A DNA stretch of 10,561 bases from Chryseosolibacter sp049791675 (lineage in GTDB: Bacteria; Bacteroidota; Bacteroidia; Cytophagales; Cyclobacteriaceae), in assembly GCA_049791675.1 (NCBI GenBank), contig JBARAD010000314.1, positions 1 to 10,561 of the forward strand, read 5' to 3'. Below are positions 1 through 6,653 of the stretch, in pieces. The number at the start of each line of letters is the position of its first letter. The first letter of the stretch is position 1. The position numbers and the translations under genes are program-made. The notes under the pieces are model-generated. The model searched no databases. It was not told where the DNA came from and worked only from the letters and a program-made list of their open reading frames with translations.

Positions 1-9
1 GCCTTCAAT

Positions 10-23
10 ATGATGGTTATCAC
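10..23. promoter_or_regulatory. Near-palindromic CRP/FNR-like operator, distal USP1 site
   Basis: The sequence ATGATGGTTATCAC fits ATGAT-N4-ATCAT with one mismatch in the last base. Its centre is 48 bp upstream of the centre of the better USP1 site. It may be a second, weaker operator, but alone it would be easy to obtain by chance. Confidence 0.3.
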
Positions 24-57
24 GCCATTCAAATGATTTTTAACAGACAGGAAAATC

Positions 58-71
58 ATGATATAAATCAT
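58..71. promoter_or_regulatory. Palindromic CRP/FNR-like operator upstream of USP1
   Basis: ATGATATAAATCAT is a perfect inverted repeat of 5 bp around 4 bp and ends 66 bp before the USP1 start codon. The same ATGAT-N4-ATCAT form recurs exactly upstream of the hibernation factor gene. The half-site spacing equals that of known FNR sites (TTGAT-N4-ATCAA). A weak TAnnTTTG-like -7 element (TAGATTAG, 117-124) lies downstream, which would put the site roughly at -65. Regulator identity is inferred from geometry only. Confidence 0.5.
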
Positions 72-137
72 AAGCCACGGTAATGCCGGTCATTCCAAAT
101 ACACCTGGGCAGTCCATAGATTAGATGAAAAACAGTC

Positions 138-977
138 ATGAAAAACATACTTGTTCCCTGCGACTTTTCGCAACAATCGCGCGGCGCCTTTCAAGCGGCC
201 ATTGAAATAGCATCCAGAAGCAAAGGAAAAATAACGCTGCTTCACGTACTCTATCTTCCGGCACTTTACAACGCCAGTCTGGCAGGAGAACCGCTAAGTA
301 TTGATCCGCTTTACATGAACACGATGGAAGAAGATGCGGAAAAGGAACTGGACAAGATGAAAGAAGAAGCCATGGCGCACTCGGTAGAAACGGACACCGA
401 AGTGGTTTTCGGAGAAATGATATCTTCAATTAAACGAATCATCGAGACGAATGACATCGACCTCATCATCATGGGGACGTCCGGCGCTTCAGGCATGTCA
501 GAGATTTTCATTGGCTCCAATACTGAAAAAGTAGTGCGATACAGTTCCGTACCGGTATTGGCCCTCCGGAATCCCATCCGGATCTCAGCGATAAGAAACA
601 TCCTGTTGCCCAGCACCCTTGACCTTGATCAAATGAACTTCATTAAAAAAGTAAAAGACCTCCAGACGTTCTTTGATGCCACCCTGCACATTCTGCTGAT
701 CAACACACCCACGAATTTCCGGCGGGATCTCGAGGCTGAAGAGGCGCTGGAAGAGTTTGCTAATCATTACAGCCTGAGAAACTACAAGACCTATTTCAGA
801 AACTACTGGCACGAAGATGACGGCATTATCGATTTTGCTCAAAATGAAAAGATGGATATGATCGCCATGGCAACCCACGCGCTGAAAGGCCTGGGCCATC
901 TGTTCACCGGAAGCACGACGGAAGACGTCGTCAACCACATTCACATTCCGGTGTGGAGCTATTCCCTTAGAAAATAG
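138..977 (+). CDS. Tandem-domain universal stress protein (USP1)
   Basis: This is a 279-residue cytoplasmic protein made of two UspA-type alpha/beta domains (about 1-145 and 150-279), twice the length of a single UspA. The start is supported by the family N-terminus MKNILVPCDFS, a beta strand followed by the conserved Asp. Domain 1 keeps the ATP-binding signature G-2x-G-9x-G-S (G113, G116, G126, S127), so nucleotide binding is expected there. In domain 2 both early glycines are alanine (A245, A248) although G258-S259 remain, so that domain may bind poorly. It resembles USP3 closely (shared GSNTEKVVR, NTP..F and C-terminal P-[VM]-W segments), which points to duplication. Universal stress proteins of this kind support survival in starvation, hypoxia or redox stress; the exact role here is unknown. 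Two CRP/FNR-like palindromes lie upstream. It converges on the bactofilin-like gene. Confidence 0.93.
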   Translation: MKNILVPCDFSQQSRGAFQAAIEIASRSKGKITLLHVLYLPALYNASLAGEPLSIDPLYMNTMEEDAEKELDKMKEEAMAHSVETDTEVVFGEMISSIKRIIETNDIDLIIMGTSGASGMSEIFIGSNTEKVVRYSSVPVLALRNPIRISAIRNILLPSTLDLDQMNFIKKVKDLQTFFDATLHILLINTPTNFRRDLEAEEALEEFANHYSLRNYKTYFRNYWHEDDGIIDFAQNEKMDMIAMATHALKGLGHLFTGSTTEDVVNHIHIPVWSYSLRK

Positions 978-981
978 GACA

Positions 982-1014
982 AGGCTTTCCGTCTCTTCAA
1001 CTTCCGGAAAGTCT
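982..1014. terminator. Hairpin between convergent USP1 and bactofilin-like genes
   Basis: Bases 982-991 pair with 1005-1014 to give a 10-bp stem (core CTTTCCG / CGGAAAG, one G-U pair) with a 13-nt loop. It sits just after the USP1 stop and just before the convergent stop at 1022, so it could end transcripts from both sides. No clear T run follows on either strand, which keeps the call tentative. Confidence 0.4.
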
Positions 1015-1021
1015 GCTGCGC

Positions 1022-2209
1022 TCATATCAACGTCAATGCTTTATTGCGTTTCCATCGCACACTGAGGAGAATTCCTCCGAAGGTCATCACGACAAGAAGC
1101 AACATGATCAGTGGTCCAACCACGGGGGTCATCGATGCAAGTTTGAGAAAAATAAATATCACAAAAGCAGCGATGACGATCCTGCCACCACTCCACGAAG
1201 ACTGGTAGTACGTATTGTTGATCCAGTTCGATATGAGAAGCGACACAATCACAGTTGCCAGCACCAGCAAGATCACATAGCCCAATATCAGCACGATGCC
1301 AACAGGCAGTCCGATAATGGTAACAAAGGCCACAACAGCCAGGATGGGCACGCCGGCAAGGAATAAGAAACCAAAGCCGAACGATTTAAGAGATGCATTC
1401 CTTACGGTATTGGCGGCATTCCTGAAAGTTAGACTGAACAGGTAATGAATGATGATCATCATCACCAATGCCATCCCGAGATACCATAACACCATCAGAA
1501 AAGAGGCAAATCCGAGATAATGCCATTTCCCTTCTTCAACAGCCAGCGAGGAATCGAACGTTGCCCTCCCACCTTCCAGGGAACTATTAAAATCCAGCGA
1601 CTCGTCCTTGTTCCAGTAACGCACATCATCTTTAAAAAGGGCCCCCGCTCCCAGCGTAATGGTTCTTGCCGCCAGGACAGAGGTACCATCAACCGTACCA
1701 TTGATCGTGATTTCGCCGCCCTTGCATTCCAGGTCTTCACCCACGCGGCCGTCCAGCGTGAATTGACCCGAGGCATTTTTGATACTCCCCTGCACGACAC
1801 CGCCCACCGTCACTTGCCCGCCAGTGGAGAGCAAATCTCCCGCGACCACGGAATTCTTTGCGAGCCGGATCTTACCGCCTGTTGTAATCAGGTCCCCCGC
1901 GATGCGGTTGGAGATAGTAATGGAACCGCCCGCACAACGTACATCATCGCCAACGTATCCGTTCAGGGTGATATTTCCTCCCGCTACCAGGATATCCTGG
2001 CTCACCGTATCATTCACAATGATCGTACCCCCTGCGACAATCAGGTCGCCCATAATCGGAGCGTTGACTGTCACGGTTCCCCCCGCGACATAAAGATCGT
2101 CCCGCACGCGTTCACTGATAACAATGTCCTCCCCGCTTTTTAATTGGGCAGAAGTAGACAAGGATCCCAGACATGCAAGAACAAATAACGGCCAAGATCT
2201 GTTTTTCAT
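1022..2209 (-). CDS. Secreted/membrane bactofilin-like beta-repeat protein
   Basis: This is a 395-residue protein. The start at 2209 was chosen over the in-frame ATG at 2236 because it opens with a clean signal peptide (MKNRSWPLFVLACLGSLSTSA) and no longer overlaps the preceding gene. After it come about nine short beta repeats of 18-20 residues with recurrent [VI]-x-G-D-[LIV] and A-G-G-x-[IV]-x-[IV] patterns (about residues 25-190), like the right-handed beta-helical repeat of polymer-forming (bactofilin) domains. A linker leads to a hydrophobic C-terminal part (about 225-385) with roughly four or five membrane segments and a basic end (RWKRNK). Classical bactofilins are cytoplasmic, so a signal peptide plus membrane domain suggests an envelope protein with the repeat domain outside the cytoplasm. 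It follows the hibernation factor gene by 19 bp and is probably co-transcribed. Function unknown. Confidence 0.82.
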   Translation of the reverse strand: MKNRSWPLFVLACLGSLSTSAQLKSGEDIVISERVRDDLYVAGGTVTVNAPIMGDLIVAGGTIIVNDTVSQDILVAGGNITLNGYVGDDVRCAGGSITISNRIAGDLITTGGKIRLAKNSVVAGDLLSTGGQVTVGGVVQGSIKNASGQFTLDGRVGEDLECKGGEITINGTVDGTSVLAARTITLGAGALFKDDVRYWNKDESLDFNSSLEGGRATFDSSLAVEEGKWHYLGFASFLMVLWYLGMALVMMIIIHYLFSLTFRNAANTVRNASLKSFGFGFLFLAGVPILAVVAFVTIIGLPVGIVLILGYVILLVLATVIVSLLISNWINNTYYQSSWSGGRIVIAAFVIFIFLKLASMTPVVGPLIMLLLVVMTFGGILLSVRWKRNKALTLI

Positions 2210-2228
2210 CGGGTCTTGTGTTAGTGCA

Positions 2229-2570
2229 TCACGCACCCTCCTGTGGTCCCAGTTTTGGAGTAGGGCGCATCTTCTGAGGGTTCCTGGAGTCTTTCCATTT
2301 CTTTAGCTGATTGCGAACAGCTTCAATTGTCTCGGTTACGGCATCTTCAAAAGTAGCGCTTTGACGCGACGCAAAAATGTCATTACCAGGAATCGCAAGT
2401 TTCAATTCGCAGACTTTATCGGCGTCGGTTGCAGATTTCTCTTTCTTTAACACAACCTGCGCGTCAATGATCCTGTCACTCAAAACACTGAGCTTTTCAA
2501 CTTGCCCGGCGACAAAATCCATTAGCCTTTCGGAAGGCTTGAAATCAGGTGTCTGGATCGTGATCTTCAT
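2229..2570 (-). CDS. hpf: Ribosome hibernation-promoting factor, short form (HPF/RaiA family)
   Basis: This 113-residue protein matches the S30AE/sigma-54 modulation family: N-terminal strand MKITIQTPDF, helix with the family-typical pattern (F-V-x-x-Q-V-x-K-L), then strands carrying V-V-L-K-K-E and E-L-K-L-A-I-P-G, and a last helix (FEDAVTETIEAVRNQLKKW). The length fits the short HPF/YfiA class, lacking the C-terminal dimerisation domain of long HPF. Such proteins bind the decoding centre of the 30S subunit and silence ribosomes in stationary or energy-poor cells. The tail after residue 95 is basic and Pro-rich. The gene is followed by the bactofilin-like gene and has its own upstream region with a good -7 element and a perfect CRP/FNR-like palindrome, so it is probably the head of a two-gene transcript. 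The symbol is given by family, as short HPF and RaiA are hard to separate by eye. Confidence 0.92.
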   Translation of the reverse strand: MKITIQTPDFKPSERLMDFVAGQVEKLSVLSDRIIDAQVVLKKEKSATDADKVCELKLAIPGNDIFASRQSATFEDAVTETIEAVRNQLKKWKDSRNPQKMRPTPKLGPQEGA

Positions 2571-2601
2571 GTAAGTAGTATTTAAAGTCTTCTAGGTCAT
2601 C

Positions 2602-2609
2602 CAAATGTA
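2602..2609 (-). promoter_or_regulatory. Bacteroidota-type -7 promoter element of the hpf transcript
   Basis: On the minus strand this reads TACATTTG, a full match to the Bacteroidota -7 consensus TAnnTTTG. It predicts a transcription start near 2597 and a leader of about 25 nt. No good TTTG -33 element is present at the expected distance, which would suit a promoter that needs an activator. The palindrome at 2654-2667 would then be centred about 63 bp upstream of the start. Confidence 0.45.
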
Positions 2610-2653
2610 GGAAGGCCCGCATGCAAGACTCATGACAACCATTTGCACGCCCC

Positions 2654-2667
2654 ATGATACATATCAT
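2654..2667. promoter_or_regulatory. Palindromic CRP/FNR-like operator upstream of hpf
   Basis: ATGATACATATCAT is an inverted repeat that extends by one base on each side (CATGATA-CA-TATCATG, 2653-2668). It shares the ATGAT-N4-ATCAT form with the USP1 site. Relative to the predicted hpf start it sits near -63, close to the -61.5 position typical of class I CRP/FNR activation. It lies 40 bp from the 3' end of the BON gene, in the only intergenic space ahead of hpf. Confidence 0.5.
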
Positions 2668-2707
2668 GAGCATGCCCGGAAAACAGGTCAGAACAACTGC
2701 AGAAGAT

Positions 2708-3403
2708 CTAGCGATCCCGCGGAGCACTGGCATAGACTCCTGAGGTTACCTCCAGGAGATTTTCCACATTGGTAACGCCCGGCATGGACCTTGCCACCAG
2801 CGCTGCGTCGTTCTTCTCGGCCCAGGACCTTACCCTGCCGGTCAGCTTGATCGTACTTTCAGAGACCTCTACTGCAATCGCGGAAGCATCGACGGTGGCA
2901 TTGCGCTGAAAGGCGGCACGGATCTCTTTTTTGATGTCGGCAGGCGCTACCACCCTGGTTTTGATCTTCACCTTGTTGATCACACCTTTCACACCGATGA
3001 GATTTTCAACAGCCTTCTCCGCGGCCTTCCGTTCGTAATCCCAATGCACAGTTCCCTCCAGGTACACCCATCCGTTATCGACCTTGATATTAATGAGATC
3101 CTCATTCACGGCGCTGTGCCACGTGAGCGCATTGCGCACGGCCTCCGCTATCCGCGTATCGCTCACGGCATCCGCGGCGCCCGCTCCTTTCACCTCTATG
3201 TCGACAGCAACGACTTTTACACCCGCAACCCGCTGGGCTGCATCTTCCGCCGCAAGGCGCTGAAAATAAAAATCCACCGTTCCTGATAGCGTCACCACTT
3301 CATCCTTCACCGTCACACCAATCCGGGGCGCGATCTTCGTTACCTGAGGATCCCAACGGATCTCCTCAAGAACATCTTCTCTGATTTCTATGTCTGATTT
3401 CAT
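2708..3403 (-). CDS. Triple-BON-domain protein, cytosolic OsmY-like
   Basis: This 231-residue protein has three BON domains at about 3-72, 82-150 and 154-220. Each shows the fold pattern of a short helix, a strand ending in V-x-L-x-G-x-V and a helix with A-x-x-x-A-x-x-[VI]-x-G-V, seen as VVTLSGTVDF, WVYLEGTVHW and TIKLTGRVRS. BON domains are thought to contact phospholipid or peptidoglycan-associated targets, and E. coli OsmY is the periplasmic relative induced by osmotic stress. Unlike OsmY, this protein begins MKSDIEIREDV with no signal peptide or lipobox, so it is predicted to stay in the cytoplasm. The gene lies between the response regulator (167 bp gap) and hpf (137 bp gap), same strand, and is probably its own transcript. 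The start is the only good one before BON domain 1. Confidence 0.88.
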   Translation of the reverse strand: MKSDIEIREDVLEEIRWDPQVTKIAPRIGVTVKDEVVTLSGTVDFYFQRLAAEDAAQRVAGVKVVAVDIEVKGAGAADAVSDTRIAEAVRNALTWHSAVNEDLINIKVDNGWVYLEGTVHWDYERKAAEKAVENLIGVKGVINKVKIKTRVVAPADIKKEIRAAFQRNATVDASAIAVEVSESTIKLTGRVRSWAEKNDAALVARSMPGVTNVENLLEVTSGVYASAPRDR

Positions 3404-3570
3404 GGCATTGGGTATTTCTCCAGAAGTACTTCATTGAAGTTCAAATCATATCGAGGTGACTGATGCACCGACCACCCGCCCGGGTCTCACATCGACACCT
3501 CACCTGGATAAAAATACAAGCATAGGACGCTTTCAGGAATGATCTCTGTCAGCGCAGGGGAAGATTATTA

Positions 3571-3960
3571 TCACACGCTGCTTGACAAGTGAGTGACTTG
3601 CTTCAGACATTTCTGGATCTCAGCAATCAATTGCCTGCCTTCAAACGGCTTCCTCACATAGCCACTGGCTCCCATTTCCATGGCGATCCTGACATCGCTC
3701 CGTTCACCGCTGGCCGTCAAATAAATGAAAGGTATCGCGCAGGTCGATGGATTTCTCTTCAATTGTTTGATGACCTCATACCCGTCTAATCCCGGCATCA
3801 TGATATCGCATAATATTAAATCAGGCTTTGAACGGAAAGCGGCGGAAAGCCCGGCTTTACCACTCTCGGCAGTAATTACCTTAAAATTAAAAAACTCGAG
3901 GATCTCAGCGGTATTCTCGCGTATATCCAGATTGTCTTCGATGATCAGTACGGTTTTCAT
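3571..3960 (-). CDS. Receiver-only response regulator (CheY-like)
   Basis: This 129-residue protein is a single receiver domain with no DNA-binding or enzymatic output. The catalytic residues are all present: acidic pair E8-D9, phosphoacceptor D52 (in LILCDIMMPG), T82 and K104 (YVRKPF). The start at 3960 was chosen because MKTVLIIEDN is the canonical beta-1 of the domain; the longer reading from 4047 would run inside the kinase gene. It begins 4 nt after the kinase stop, so the two are very likely co-transcribed and translationally coupled. It probably receives phosphate from that kinase and passes the signal on by protein contact or through a relay to a regulator encoded elsewhere. Confidence 0.92.
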   Translation of the reverse strand: MKTVLIIEDNLDIRENTAEILEFFNFKVITAESGKAGLSAAFRSKPDLILCDIMMPGLDGYEVIKQLKRNPSTCAIPFIYLTASGERSDVRIAMEMGASGYVRKPFEGRQLIAEIQKCLKQVTHLSSSV

Positions 3961-3964
3961 AATC

Positions 3965-5485
3965 TCAACTTTTAGGTACCTGAAGCGTGAAGGTTGTTCC
4001 TTCACCCGGCTTGCTGAAAAATTCAATGACTCCCCCCATGAGCTCAACGTATCGCTTTACGATCGTCAATCCGAGGCCCGTGCCCTGCACGTTTCCTGTA
4101 TTCTTCGCCCTGAAAAATTTGTTGTATAAATATTTTTGCTCTTCTTCCGGTATACCGATCCCGTGGTCCTGTACAACAATCCGGACCCGCTCTGGTCCAT
4201 TTTCTGAAGAAATAATGATCTCGGTATCTGGCGGAGAGTATTTTACTGAATTCGAAAGCAGATTAACAAGGATATAGCGAAGCTTTTTCTGGTCGAGCAG
4301 TACGGCATTTTCTCCTTCATGACGGATATTGATGATCTGATCGCTTTTTCGAAGCGTAGATACATCTTCAACCACCTCATTCATAAACGCAGTCATATCA
4401 AAAATCTCATATTCCAGATCCACCTTTCCCTGCTCTAATTTATCCAATGAAAGAAAGTCATTGAGAATATTGGTAAGGTTATTAATCGACGACTTGATCC
4501 GGAGCAGGTGCTTGGCGATTCTTTCATCCTTCCCCGCAATTCCATATTGTTCAATGAGGGTCGTACTGGACAGCACAATGCTCAGGGGTGTACGAAATTC
4601 GTGAGAGGCCATGGAAACAAAACGGGACTTCAACTCGCTCATTTCACGCTCACGGTCGAGCGCCTCATACAATTCGGTGGTGCGTCTTCGCACAAGATGC
4701 TCCAACTCTTCCTTCATCATGCGCTGGTCATGAATGTCAATGGCAGTGCCAATAAACCCTGTGAAGACATCATCGTAAAAAGTCGGCTTACCGGCATAGT
4801 TGATCCAGCGGTATCTTCCGTCCCTTCGTTTGATCCTGCATTCCATCTGGAAAGGCTGGCGCAAATCAAACGCGTTGGAAAAGGTCAGGCTGAAAATGAC
4901 ACGATCATCCGCATGAACATGGTCATACCACCCAAAGCCCGTCTCCTGGTCAATCGCGTGTCCCGTATATTGCAGCCATGTGTGGTTAAAATAATTGAAC
5001 TGTTTGTCCGCACCGCAAACCCATATCATTACCGGGGAATTATCTGCCATATTCCTGAACCAGGCTTCCCGTTCAGCCATAAGCTTCTTCGCATTTACCT
5101 GGGCGGTAATATCCGTAACAAAAGCAACCGCGAGTCTTTCGCCATCAAATTCATAATGACCAAGACTGATCTCAACAGGAAATATTTCTCCGTTCTTCTT
5201 CTTGGCATATAATTCCATCCCGAGCCCCATGGGCCTGGACTTCGGTCTTTCAAAATATTTCTCGCGATGATGGGTATGCTGCGACCGCAGGCTTTCCGGG
5301 ATCAAAACCTCCAGTGGGCTTCCAATCAATTCAGCAGGTTCGTATCCAAATAATTTCTCAGCGCACGGATTAGATAATTCAATATTACCTTTTACGTTAA
5401 TGACGAGTATACTAATCGTCGCACACTTAAACAGGACACGAAACCCAGCTTCACTCTCCAGGGCGATGGGTATTTGCTCGTACAT
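3965..5485 (-). CDS. Soluble PAS-PAS sensor histidine kinase
   Basis: This 506-residue kinase has no signal peptide or membrane segment, so it should sense a cytoplasmic cue. PAS 1 spans about 15-130 (with the F-G-Y-x-x-x-E-L-I-G motif near 46-55), PAS 2 with its PAC part about 140-255. A short coiled linker leads to a HisKA domain with phosphoacceptor H295 in SHEFRTP and a complete HATPase_c domain: N box around N408/N412 (NLLSNSVKYSP), G1 box DHGIGIP (440-446), F box KFF (456-458) and G2 box GTGLGL (468-473). It is therefore catalytically intact. The PAS cofactor cannot be told from sequence by eye. It heads a two-gene transcript with the receiver-only regulator. None of the palindromic sites seen elsewhere in the window lies close to its start. 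Confidence 0.94.
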   Translation of the reverse strand: MYEQIPIALESEAGFRVLFKCATISILVINVKGNIELSNPCAEKLFGYEPAELIGSPLEVLIPESLRSQHTHHREKYFERPKSRPMGLGMELYAKKKNGEIFPVEISLGHYEFDGERLAVAFVTDITAQVNAKKLMAEREAWFRNMADNSPVMIWVCGADKQFNYFNHTWLQYTGHAIDQETGFGWYDHVHADDRVIFSLTFSNAFDLRQPFQMECRIKRRDGRYRWINYAGKPTFYDDVFTGFIGTAIDIHDQRMMKEELEHLVRRRTTELYEALDREREMSELKSRFVSMASHEFRTPLSIVLSSTTLIEQYGIAGKDERIAKHLLRIKSSINNLTNILNDFLSLDKLEQGKVDLEYEIFDMTAFMNEVVEDVSTLRKSDQIINIRHEGENAVLLDQKKLRYILVNLLSNSVKYSPPDTEIIISSENGPERVRIVVQDHGIGIPEEEQKYLYNKFFRAKNTGNVQGTGLGLTIVKRYVELMGGVIEFFSKPGEGTTFTLQVPKS

Positions 5486-5749
5486 CTGCGGCGTTTGATG
5501 TAATATAAAAAAAATCAGATGAAAAAGCTGGCCTTTTCCGCAAAATGAAGTGGGTGAAGATGGTAGCGTATATTACACGGATAGAATTCTGTTTATCAAA
5601 CATGAAACCATTTTATGACTGCCGCTTCGTAAGTATCTTCGCCCGTCATGCTCCCCCGGCAAAACAACTCCGGCGTCCTTTGCAGCAGAGATCATTCCTG
5701 GTAATACGTCCCGTATGTTTACATTACATGACAACAATCCAACATGCGC

Positions 5750-5763
5750 ATGATGGGAGTCAT
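5750..5763. promoter_or_regulatory. CRP/FNR-like operator upstream of USP2
   Basis: ATGATGGGAGTCAT matches ATGA-N6-TCAT exactly and ATGAT-N4-ATCAT with one mismatch. It ends 49 bp before the USP2 start codon. If the -7 element at 5786-5793 is used, the start of transcription would be near 5798 and the site would be centred near -42, the classical class II activator position of CRP/FNR proteins. Confidence 0.45.
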
Positions 5764-5785
5764 TCAGTAAAACAATCCGCAGGAT

Positions 5786-5793
5786 TAAGTTTA
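5786..5793 (+). promoter_or_regulatory. Putative -7 promoter element of USP2
   Basis: TAAGTTTA matches the Bacteroidota -7 consensus TAnnTTTG at five of six fixed positions. No TTTG lies at the -33 distance; the palindrome ends 22 bp upstream instead, in the arrangement expected when an activator replaces the -33 contact. Confidence 0.35.
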
Positions 5794-5812
5794 ACACTGA
5801 TTCCTCATAGCA

Positions 5813-6652
5813 ATGAAAAGAATACTTCTGCCAACAGATTTCTCCGGCCCCACCCTGCCATCATACAAATTTGCCACCGAACTTGCCGCACAGATCAATG
5901 GCGAGGTCACCGTGGTTCATATGATCGAACTGCCATTGCTGCAGGAAACTACGTTCGGTATCCAGCCCCGGCCCCACGATCAGGAAGCATTGAAACGGCT
6001 GGAAGAAAAAGCGCGGATCGAATTCGATCACTTCGCGCGATTGTACCCCGCCGATGTGCCCGTGACGTTCACACCCATTCAAGGCGATATCGTGGCGGGA
6101 GCGATATCCTATATTGAAGAGAATAGTATTGACCTTGTCGTGATCAGCACACACGGCAACAGTGCAATGGACGATTTCTTTACAAGCTCCACGGCCGGAA
6201 AAATTGCCAGGTCATCTCCTGTGCCCGTGATCTCGGTACCGCGCGATGTTTCGGTCAGCGCAATAAAAGATATTGTATTTGCCAATACCCTTCAGCTGGA
6301 CCAACATGACCTCATGAGCTACATCCGTGAATTGCAACAGATCTTGAAAGCCAGGCTGCATATACTCCTGATCAACACACCCATTCACTTTTACAGTGAC
6401 GAACAGGCTAAGGAAAAGTTAAAACGATTTGCTGAATTCTACTCACTCACAAACTATACCTTGAATTGCCGGAGTCACCAGCATGAGTCCACCGCAATCC
6501 TGTCATTCATCGATGAGATCCATGCAGATATGCTGGCCCTGGCAACGTATGGAAGAACAGGGATACCCTACCTCATTAAAGGAAGCATTGCTGAAACACT
6601 CGTATATGGAACAGACCACCCGGTATGGACATGGAAGATAAAAAAGAAATGA
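5813..6652 (+). CDS. Tandem-domain universal stress protein with degenerate ATP site (USP2)
   Basis: This 279-residue protein has two Usp domains (about 1-143 and 149-279) and starts with the typical MKRILLPTDFS. The ATP-binding signature is altered in both halves. In domain 1 it reads S112-T-H-G115, nine residues, then S125-S126, so the first and third glycines are serine. In domain 2 it reads A244-T-Y-G247, nine residues, G257-S258, so only the first glycine is lost. The C-terminal domain carries the LHILLINTP segment shared with USP1, and the chain ends in the family signature P-V-W-T-W. Family role is stress survival; loss of glycines suggests weak or no ATP binding in domain 1. It is followed after 1 nt by the proline-rich small gene and preceded by a CRP/FNR-like site. 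Confidence 0.92.
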   Translation: MKRILLPTDFSGPTLPSYKFATELAAQINGEVTVVHMIELPLLQETTFGIQPRPHDQEALKRLEEKARIEFDHFARLYPADVPVTFTPIQGDIVAGAISYIEENSIDLVVISTHGNSAMDDFFTSSTAGKIARSSPVPVISVPRDVSVSAIKDIVFANTLQLDQHDLMSYIRELQQILKARLHILLINTPIHFYSDEQAKEKLKRFAEFYSLTNYTLNCRSHQHESTAILSFIDEIHADMLALATYGRTGIPYLIKGSIAETLVYGTDHPVWTWKIKKK

Positions 6653-6653
6653 A

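Larger units (their letters stand above)
5486..5812. other. Divergent intergenic region between kinase and USP2
   Basis: This 327-bp stretch separates the divergent kinase and USP2 starts and holds no convincing gene; an open frame crossing it on the plus strand (5545-6117) gives a low-complexity, non-protein-like product. On the USP2 side it contains a CRP/FNR-like palindrome (5750-5763), preceded by the overlapping palindrome CATGCGCATG (5743-5752), and a TAnnTTTG-like element (5786-5793). On the kinase side the minus strand has a possible weak -7 element, TCATTTTG (5548-5541). The middle part (about 5560-5720) shows nothing recognisable. Confidence 0.6.

Noticed and set aside
126..140. ATGA...TCAT repeat overlapping the USP1 start, and a similar one near 3093
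   Set aside because: The half-sites are 7 bp and 5 bp apart, not 6, so they do not fit the CRP/FNR spacing; the second is inside the BON gene.
1449..1462. A further exact ATGA-N6-TCAT palindrome, ATGATGATCATCAT
   Set aside because: It lies inside the coding region of the bactofilin-like gene where Met-Met-Ile-Ile-Ile-His codons produce it, far from any start. It is counted as a chance match and shows that the motif alone is not proof.
1520..2143. Long open frame antisense to the bactofilin-like gene
   Set aside because: It mirrors a strongly supported repeat-containing gene and its product has no recognisable domain.
4508..5212. Plus-strand open frame of 234 codons antisense to the kinase
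   Set aside because: The opposite strand encodes PAS and HisKA domains with conserved residues; this product looks like no family.
5545..6117. Plus-strand open frame running from the intergenic region into USP2
   Set aside because: It overlaps the USP2 domain in another frame, and its product is rich in Arg, His and Ser without domain pattern.
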